Shown piece after piece: positions 42,476-47,653 of a stretch of DNA of 47,653 bases; the first letter of the stretch is position 1, and the number at the start of each line of letters is the position of its first letter. A model generated the notes under the pieces. The model was given only the letters and a program-made list of their open reading frames with translations. It was not told the DNA's origin and made no database searches. The stretch is from Planctomycetota bacterium. GTDB lineage: Bacteria; Planctomycetota; UBA1135; GCA-002686595. The translations under genes and the position numbers were made by a program. Where the stretch lies: contig VGZD01000014.1 in NCBI GenBank assembly GCA_016872715.1, forward strand, positions 1 to 47,653, read 5' to 3'.

Positions 42476-43642
42476 CTAGCGCAGGACGTTGCGCGCGATG
42501 ATCAGGCGCTGCACTTCGCTCGTGCCCTCGCCGATCACGCACAGCTTCGCGTCGCGCCACATGCGCTCGACCGGATACTCGCGGCTGTAGCCCATGCCGC
42601 CGTAGATCTGGATCGCATCGTAGGTGACGCGCATCGCGCACTCACTCGCGAGCAGCTTGCCCATGGCCGCCTCCTTCGAGTACGGCAGTCCCAGATCCTT
42701 GAGCCGCGCGGCGTGGTAGACGAGGTGGCGCGACGCTTCGATGTCGAGCGCCATGTTGGCGAGCTTGAACTGCACGGCCTGCAGGTCGGAGAGCGTTCCG
42801 CCGAAGGCCTCGCGCTCCTTGGCGTACTTGAGCGCGCACTCATAGGCGCCCTCGGCGATGCCGAGCGACAGCGCGCCGATCGAGACGCGCCCGCCGTCCA
42901 AGGTCTTCATGAAGGTCTTGAAGCCCTCGCCGGTCGGCCCGAGCAGGTGGTCCTTGGGAATGCGCGCGTCCGCGAACACCAGGCTGCCCCAGTCCGAACC
43001 GCGCATGCCGAGCTTGTGCTCGCCCGGCTCGAGGAAGAAGCCGTCGATGCCCTTGGGCACGACGAAGGCGCTGATGCCCTTGGCCCCGATGCCCGGCGTC
43101 GTCACCGCCGTGACGATGAACGTCCCGGCGTAGTTCGCGTTGGTGCAGAAGCACTTGCGGCCGTTGAGACGCCAGTGCGTGCCCTCGTCGATCGCCGTGG
43201 TGAGCGTGCCGCCGGAGTCCGAGCCCGCATTGGGCTCCGTGAGGCCGTAGGCGCCCATGTGGTCGCCGCGGATCAGTCCCGGCACGTACTGATCGCGCAG
43301 GTGCATGCCGAAGGCGTAGATCGGCCACGTGCCGAGCGAGACGTGCGCCGCGAGCGTGAGACCGGTCGAGCCGCACACCTTGGCGAGCTCCTCGACCGCG
43401 AGGCAATAGGACAGCGTGTCGCCGCCCGAACCACCGACGTCCTCGCTGAAGGGAATGCCCGGCAGGCCGAGCTCGACGATCTTCTTCCACGTCTCGACGC
43501 TGAAGCGATGGGTTTCGTCGACCTCCATCGCCAGCGGCGCGACCTCGGTGCGCGCGAACTCGCGCACCATGTCGCGGATCATGAGCTGCTGCTCGGTCAG
43601 ATCGAGCCCGTGACGAATCTCGGGAACGGTGATGCCAGCCAT
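42476..43642 (-). CDS. Acyl-CoA dehydrogenase (internal copy)
   Basis: This 388-residue FAD enzyme forms a trans-2 double bond in a short or branched acyl-CoA. YGLTEPNAGSDSGG (about 131-144), RKCFCTNA, REAFGGTLSDLQAVQFKLA and IQIYGGMGYSREYPVERMWR are typical. The catalytic Glu lies in IGEGTSEVQRL near the C-terminus. GAGG lies 7 nt before the ATG. Substrate range cannot be read; within this operon isobutyryl-CoA or butyryl-CoA is plausible. Confidence 0.95.
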   Translation of the reverse strand: MAGITVPEIRHGLDLTEQQLMIRDMVREFARTEVAPLAMEVDETHRFSVETWKKIVELGLPGIPFSEDVGGSGGDTLSYCLAVEELAKVCGSTGLTLAAHVSLGTWPIYAFGMHLRDQYVPGLIRGDHMGAYGLTEPNAGSDSGGTLTTAIDEGTHWRLNGRKCFCTNANYAGTFIVTAVTTPGIGAKGISAFVVPKGIDGFFLEPGEHKLGMRGSDWGSLVFADARIPKDHLLGPTGEGFKTFMKTLDGGRVSIGALSLGIAEGAYECALKYAKEREAFGGTLSDLQAVQFKLANMALDIEASRHLVYHAARLKDLGLPYSKEAAMGKLLASECAMRVTYDAIQIYGGMGYSREYPVERMWRDAKLCVIGEGTSEVQRLIIARNVLR

Positions 43643-43658
43643 GGAGCGCCTCGCCTTC

Positions 43659-43943
43659 CTAGTACTCGATCTTCCAACCGGCCGTGCGCCGAGCCTTCTC
43701 GCCGCTCGAAGGCGGCGGCGTCTCGTCCTCGTCCTCGCCCTGACCTTGGTAGAAGTCCTTGCTGCGACCCGAGCCCACCCACTCGATCAGCGCGGCGCGC
43801 GAGAACTTCCATTCGCGGCCGATCTTGCGCGCCGGGATGTTCTGCGTGTGCAGCACCTTGTTGAACGTCTTGACGCTGACGCCGAGCAGCTCCGCTGCTT
43901 CTTCGATCGTCAGGATGTCTCGCACGGAATTGCTCTCGCTCAT
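43659..43943 (-). CDS. Small excisionase-type helix-turn-helix protein
   Basis: This is a 94-residue protein. Residues about 11-56 form a winged MerR/excisionase-type HTH (LTIEEAAELLGVSVKTFN, then ARKIGREWKFSRAALIEWV). An acidic linker (EDEDETPPP) and a basic end follow. I used ATG 43943 with GGAG upstream; a longer in-frame start would invade the previous gene. It sits 2 bp after the B12-binding subunit gene and 16 bp before the dehydrogenase gene. It could regulate this operon, but such domains are also phage-like accessory factors. Confidence 0.85.
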   Translation of the reverse strand: MSESNSVRDILTIEEAAELLGVSVKTFNKVLHTQNIPARKIGREWKFSRAALIEWVGSGRSKDFYQGQGEDEDETPPPSSGEKARRTAGWKIEY

Positions 43944-43945
43944 GT

Positions 43946-44374
43946 TCACTGCGCTCCTTCGTTCTTGAGTCGCTCTGCCATCGCCACCGTGATCCACTTG
44001 GCGATCGCCTCGGTCGGCGTGCCGGGGCCGAACAGCTTCGTGTAGCCCTGCGTTTCGAGGGCCGCCATGTCATCTTGAGGGATGATGCCGCCGCCGGTGA
44101 GCAGCACGTGCCCCATGCCGCGCTTTTCGAGCTCCACTCGCACGCGCGGGAAGAGCGCCATGTGCGCGCCGGAGAGGATCGAGAGCCCGACCACGTCGAC
44201 GTCTTCCTGCGCGGCGATCTCCGCGATCGCCTCGGGCGTCTGGTGCAGGCCGGTGTAGATCACCTCCATGCCGTGGTCGCGCAGCGCGCTCGCGACGGTC
44301 TTCGCGCCGCGGTCGTGGCCGTCGAGGCCGGGCTTGGCGACGAGAACTCGGATCTTGCGTTGGGTCATGGTCAT
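43946..44374 (-). CDS. Acyl-CoA mutase small subunit, cobalamin-binding
   Basis: This is a 142-residue B12-binding protein. D18-G-H20-D-R-G23 is the DxHxxG motif, and H20 would be the axial ligand to cobalt; [14 protein letters not shown] and [11 protein letters not shown] form the rest of the site. Together with the separately encoded large subunit it forms the adenosylcobalamin mutase. Start is ATG 44374 or, two codons later, 44368. In many mutases the two parts are fused; here they are split, with a 76-residue membrane gene between them. Confidence 0.93.
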   Translation of the reverse strand: MTMTQRKIRVLVAKPGLDGHDRGAKTVASALRDHGMEVIYTGLHQTPEAIAEIAAQEDVDVVGLSILSGAHMALFPRVRVELEKRGMGHVLLTGGGIIPQDDMAALETQGYTKLFGPGTPTEAIAKWITVAMAERLKNEGAQ

Positions 44375-44378
44375 CTCG

Positions 44379-44609
44379 CTAGAGCTTCTTCCACAGGGCA
44401 GCCAAGCCTTGTTTCGCGATCCAGCCCGTGCCGAGGCAGCACGCGCCGATGAACAACGCCCACAGGCCGCGCCGCGGGAGGTTGATCTCGATCAGGTCGA
44501 TTCCCAGCCCGTCGAGCAGGAAATCGATGCCGACCACGACCGTCACCATCGCGGGGACGATGAGCGCCAGCGTGATGATCTGCATCAGCGGGGTGGAGGA
44601 CTTCGCCAT
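44379..44609 (-). CDS. Two-helix membrane protein inside the mutase operon
   Basis: This is a 76-residue protein with hydrophobic segments at about 9-33 and 48-66, a short loop (EINLPRRG) and a basic end (LWKKL). I do not recognise a family. It starts 8 bp after the mutase large-subunit stop and ends 4 bp before the B12-binding gene, so it is part of the transcript. Its role is unknown. Confidence 0.7.
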   Translation of the reverse strand: MAKSSTPLMQIITLALIVPAMVTVVVGIDFLLDGLGIDLIEINLPRRGLWALFIGACCLGTGWIAKQGLAALWKKL

Positions 44610-44617
44610 CGGTGCAC

Positions 44618-46288
44618 CTAGAGGATCTTGGGTTCCCTGTAGTGGCCGAATTCCGCCCGCAGCACGTCGGCGATCTCGCCCAGCGTGCAGTCGGCGTGCG
44701 CCGCGGCGACGAAGCGCTCGAGCAGGTTGTCGCGCGACTTGCACGCGTCGTGGATCTCGTCGAGCGCGCGCCGCGCCTTGGACGCGTCGCGGCGCTTGCG
44801 CAGCGCCGAGAGCCGCTCGTGTTGCTCGCGCTCGACCGCCGGGTCGATCTTGTGCAGCTCGATCGTCGGCCCCTGCTCGTCCTCGGTGTAGCAGTTGACG
44901 CCGACGACGCGCTTGGAGCCGCGCTCGACCGCCGCCTGGTAGGCGATCGCGGAGCGGTGGATCTCCTTTTGGACGTAGCCCTGCTCGGTCGCCGGCACGA
45001 CGCCACCGCGCCGCTCGATCTCGGCGAAATAGCGCTCCGCCTCGGCCTCGAGCCGGTTCGTGAGCGCCTCGACGTAGTACGAGCCGCCGAGCGGGTCGAT
45101 CACGTGCGCGACTTCGGTCTCCTCGGCGATGATCTGTTGCGTGCGCAGCGCGATCTTGACGGCCTTCTCGGTCGGCAGCGAGAGCGTCTCGTCCATCGAA
45201 TTGGTGTGCAGCGACTGCGTGCCGCCGAGCACCGCCGCGAGCGCCTCGAAGGCGGTGCGCACGATGTTGTTCTCGGGCTGCTGCGCGGTGAGCGACACGC
45301 CGGCCGTCTGCGTGTGGAAACGCACCATCCACGAGCGCGGGTCCTTGGCGCCGAACGTGTCGCGCAGCTTGCGCGCCCAGATGCGGCGCGCCGCGCGGAA
45401 CTTGGCGATCTCCTCGAAGAAATCGAGGTGACTGTCGAAGAAGAACGACAGCCGCGGCGCGAACTCGTCGACGTCGAGCCCCGCGGCCTTGCCGCGCCGC
45501 ACGTACTCCATGCCGTTGGCGAGCGTGAACGCGAGCTCCTGCGCCGCGGTCGAACCGGCCTCGCGGATGTGGTAGCCCGAGATCGAGATCGTGTTCCACT
45601 GCGGCACGCGTCGGGCGCAGTAGCCCATCACGTCGGTGATCATGCGCAGCGCCGGCTCCGCGGGCACGAGCCACGCGTGTTGAGCCTGATACTCCTTGAG
45701 GATGTCGTTCTGCACCGTGCCGCGCAGCAGCTTGGGATCAACGCCCTGCCGCTCGCCGCAGGCGATGTAGAACGCGAGCAGGATCGGCGCGGGGCCGTTG
45801 ATGGTCATCGAGGTCGAGACCTCGGCCATCGGTATGCCGCCCATCAGCACCTCCATGTCCGCGAGCGAGCTGATCGCGACGCCGACCTGCCCCACCTCGC
45901 CGAGCGAGTGCGCGTGGTCGGAGTCGTAGCCCATGAGCGTCGGGAAGTCGAACGCCGTCGAGAGGCCGGTCTGCCCGTGCGCGAGCAGGAACTTGAAGCG
46001 CTCGTTGGTCTGCTTCGCGCTGCCAAAGCCCGCGAACTGCCGCATCGTCCACAGGCGGCTGCGGTACATCGTCGGATGCACGCCGCGCGTGTAGGGGAAC
46101 GAGCCGGGATAGCCGAGTTCGCTCTCGTACCCGAGGGGCACGTCCGCGGGACCGTAGAGCGGCTGCAGCGGCGCGCCCGAAAGGCTGGTGAACTCGACGC
46201 CGCGCTTCTTGGCCTGATCGAACTCGGCTTGCCACAGCGCGTGCGCGTCGACCGCGCGGACCTCGGTGCGGGAACGGTCGACCGTCAT
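44618..46288 (-). CDS. Acyl-CoA mutase large subunit (methylmalonyl-CoA mutase family; isobutyryl-CoA mutase-like)
   Basis: This is a 556-residue TIM-barrel subunit of an adenosylcobalamin carbon-skeleton mutase. [60 protein letters not shown] (H240) and [15 protein letters not shown] are family strings. At the substrate-defining positions it has R83-Q-F85 (WTMRQFAGF) and Q203 (KEYQAQHAW). Methylmalonyl-CoA mutase has Tyr and Arg there; isobutyryl-CoA mutase has Phe and Gln. So interconversion of isobutyryl-CoA and butyryl-CoA is the better guess. GGAGG lies 7 nt before the ATG, which overlaps the meaB stop (ATGA). The B12 domain is on a separate gene. Confidence 0.93.
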   Translation of the reverse strand: MTVDRSRTEVRAVDAHALWQAEFDQAKKRGVEFTSLSGAPLQPLYGPADVPLGYESELGYPGSFPYTRGVHPTMYRSRLWTMRQFAGFGSAKQTNERFKFLLAHGQTGLSTAFDFPTLMGYDSDHAHSLGEVGQVGVAISSLADMEVLMGGIPMAEVSTSMTINGPAPILLAFYIACGERQGVDPKLLRGTVQNDILKEYQAQHAWLVPAEPALRMITDVMGYCARRVPQWNTISISGYHIREAGSTAAQELAFTLANGMEYVRRGKAAGLDVDEFAPRLSFFFDSHLDFFEEIAKFRAARRIWARKLRDTFGAKDPRSWMVRFHTQTAGVSLTAQQPENNIVRTAFEALAAVLGGTQSLHTNSMDETLSLPTEKAVKIALRTQQIIAEETEVAHVIDPLGGSYYVEALTNRLEAEAERYFAEIERRGGVVPATEQGYVQKEIHRSAIAYQAAVERGSKRVVGVNCYTEDEQGPTIELHKIDPAVEREQHERLSALRKRRDASKARRALDEIHDACKSRDNLLERFVAAAHADCTLGEIADVLRAEFGHYREPKIL

Positions 46289-47250
46289 CGTCGTGCCTCC
46301 GAAAGCTTCGAGAGCCCCATGGTGACTTCCGCGAGCAGCGCCGCGGCGATCGCGTGCGGCGAGTGTCCTTGCGCGAGCTCGACCTCGACGCGATCGCGCA
46401 GGCCCGCCGGCCCCCACAGGCGTTCGGAGAGCTGCTCCGACAGCGAGTGGCGGACCTGTTCGATGCGCTTGCGCCGCCGCGCGGCCTCGAGCCCGCTCGA
46501 CTCGACGTGCGCGCGGTGGCGCGCGATCGCTTCGAGCACGTCCTCGGTGCCCTGCGCCGTGCCCGCGCTCGCGGCGACCACCGGCACCGCCCACGCGCGC
46601 TTGGTGAAGCGCACGTGCACGGCCTCGGTGAGATCGCTCTGCAAGCGCTCGGCACCGGGCAGGTCGCTCTTGTTCACCACGAGCACGTCGGCGACTTCGA
46701 GCAAGCCCGCCTTCATGGCCTGAATGCCGTCGCCCGCGCCCGGACACAGCACGACCACGACCGTGTCGGCCGCGTCGAGCACGTCGTACTCGGCCTGACC
46801 GACGCCGACGGTCTCGAGCAGGATCGTCGCGAAGCCGAACGCATCGAGCACGTCGCAGGCGCTCGCCGCGGCGCGCGCGAGCCCGCCGTGGCTGCCGCGC
46901 GAGGCCATCGAGCGGATGAACACGCCCGGATCGAGCGTGCGATCGTCCATGCGGATGCGGTCGCCGAGCAGCGCGCCGCCGGTGAACGGACTCGAGGGAT
47001 CGACCGCGCAGATGCCGACCGAGCGCTCGCGCGAGCGCTCGACGCGCGCGAGCTCGTTCACGAGCGTGCTCTTGCCCGCGCCCGGCGGACCGGTCACGCC
47101 GACGCGCCACGCGCGTCCGACGCGCGGCCACAGCGCCGCGAGCTCGCCGGCAAAGCGCGCATCGCCGTTCTCGGCCCAGCTGATCATGCGCGCGAGCGCG
47201 GTGCGATCACCGCGTTCGATGCGAGCAGCGAGGGTTTCGGCGGCGGCCAT
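46285..47250 (-). CDS. meaB: MeaB/ArgK-type GTPase, mutase chaperone
   Basis: This is a 321-residue SIMIBI GTPase that loads and protects adenosylcobalamin mutases. The P-loop is [14 protein letters not shown] (about 51-64), followed by [30 protein letters not shown] and VVNKSDL. ATG 47250 gives a normal N-terminus. It starts 8 bp after the upstream dehydrogenase stop and its own stop overlaps the mutase ATG, so it is coupled to its client. Confidence 0.95.
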   Translation of the reverse strand: MAAAETLAARIERGDRTALARMISWAENGDARFAGELAALWPRVGRAWRVGVTGPPGAGKSTLVNELARVERSRERSVGICAVDPSSPFTGGALLGDRIRMDDRTLDPGVFIRSMASRGSHGGLARAAASACDVLDAFGFATILLETVGVGQAEYDVLDAADTVVVVLCPGAGDGIQAMKAGLLEVADVLVVNKSDLPGAERLQSDLTEAVHVRFTKRAWAVPVVAASAGTAQGTEDVLEAIARHRAHVESSGLEAARRRKRIEQVRHSLSEQLSERLWGPAGLRDRVEVELAQGHSPHAIAAALLAEVTMGLSKLSEARR

Positions 47251-47258
47251 CGCGTGTC

Positions 47259-47653
47259 CTAGGTGCCGATCACCGCGCGTGCGATCACCAGCCGCTGGAT
47301 GTCCGTCGCGCCTTCGTAGATCTCGGTGATGCGCGCGTCGCGGAACAGCCGCTCGGCGATGAAGTGGTCCGTGTAGCCGGCGCCGCCGTGGATCTGCAGG
47401 CACTCATCCGCGCAGAAGTTGGCGGCCTGCGAGGCGAACAGCTTGGCTTCCGCGGCTTGGCGTCCGCAGGGCTCGCCGCGATCGCGCAGCCAAGCGGCCT
47501 TCTGCACGAGCATGCGCGCCGCGTCGATGCGCACCTGCATGTCCGCGATCTTGTGCTGGATCGCCTGAAAGTGCGCGATCGGCTTGCCGAACTGCACGCG
47601 CACCTTGGCGTACGCGATCGCCTCCTCGATGCACGCCTGCGCGATGCCGACCG
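47259..47653 (-). CDS. Acyl-CoA dehydrogenase (partial, 5' end beyond window)
   Basis: The C-terminal 130 or so residues of a second acyl-CoA dehydrogenase are in the window. VQFGKPIAHFQAIQHKIADM, LQIHGGAGYTDHFIAERLFR and the catalytic-Glu string EIYEGATDIQRLVIAR are clear. It is a different paralogue from the internal copy. The N-terminus lies past the right edge. It stands upstream of meaB in the operon and ends 8 bp before it. Confidence 0.93.
   Translation of the reverse strand, partial: VGIAQACIEEAIAYAKVRVQFGKPIAHFQAIQHKIADMQVRIDAARMLVQKAAWLRDRGEPCGRQAAEAKLFASQAANFCADECLQIHGGAGYTDHFIAERLFRDARITEIYEGATDIQRLVIARAVIGT

Noticed and set aside
1-47653. tRNA, rRNA and riboswitches (including a cobalamin riboswitch near the mutase genes)
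   Set aside because: No cloverleaf, rRNA-like or B12-box-like sequence was recognised; the mutase operon's own leader lies outside the window.

Overview
This window is very GC-rich, densely coded bacterial DNA with no rRNA, tRNA or CRISPR visible. The best guess for the source is a planctomycete (Planctomycetota). The clues are a bacterial-microcompartment shell gene next to a CoA-acylating aldehyde dehydrogenase, a TPR-tailed alkaline-phosphatase-superfamily lipoprotein, a large anchored protein with carboxypeptidase-regulatory-like repeats, and RND pumps of a style common in that phylum. This is inferred from gene content; there is no marker RNA.

Layout. 1-1994 (minus): microcompartment shell protein BMC-H, then an aldehyde dehydrogenase whose C-terminal tail runs off the left edge. 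2187-9509 (minus): a complete rod-shape/elongasome operon mreB-mreC-mreD-mrdA(PBP2)-rodA; its PBP2 is about 1027 residues because of a large insertion. 9510-10059: a gene-free stretch with tandem repeats and a long hairpin. 10060-11152 (minus): a membrane-anchored coiled-coil protein and a 67-residue membrane peptide behind a near-consensus sigma-70 promoter. 11396-14525 (minus): lnt and moeA. 14595-22906 (plus): a periplasmic adaptor and two different RND permeases. 22914-24605 (minus): a sulfatase-like TPR lipoprotein with a Thr nucleophile.

24657-34796 holds the most unusual part: three paralogous ATP-grasp proteins of about 408 residues (A, B, C) around glycogen synthase glgA, then a peptidase-S51/cyanophycinase-like protein and a Fes-like esterase. 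After a short transposase remnant come a fourth ATP-grasp protein (D) of another subfamily and a second esterase. A large anchored repeat protein and glgC (ADP-glucose pyrophosphorylase) follow. The genes are tightly spaced or overlapping. I infer a pathway in which ATP-grasp ligases make amide or peptide bonds, S51-like and esterase enzymes trim or release, and GlgC/GlgA supply an alpha-glucan. No product can be named from sequence.

38909-40816 (plus): ribH-nusB-ftsY. 40844-47653 (minus): a nine-gene, almost gapless operon for acyl-CoA metabolism: acyl-CoA dehydrogenase (cut by the right edge), meaB, mutase large subunit, a two-helix 76-residue protein, the B12-binding mutase subunit, a small HTH protein, a second acyl-CoA dehydrogenase, a metallo-beta-lactamase-fold hydrolase and a LolA-like hypothetical. 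The mutase carries Phe and Gln at the two positions that separate isobutyryl-CoA mutase from methylmalonyl-CoA mutase.

Promoter-like elements recur as TAGAAT/TAGACT/TATACT at plausible distances from starts, several with a TTG-type -35 box.
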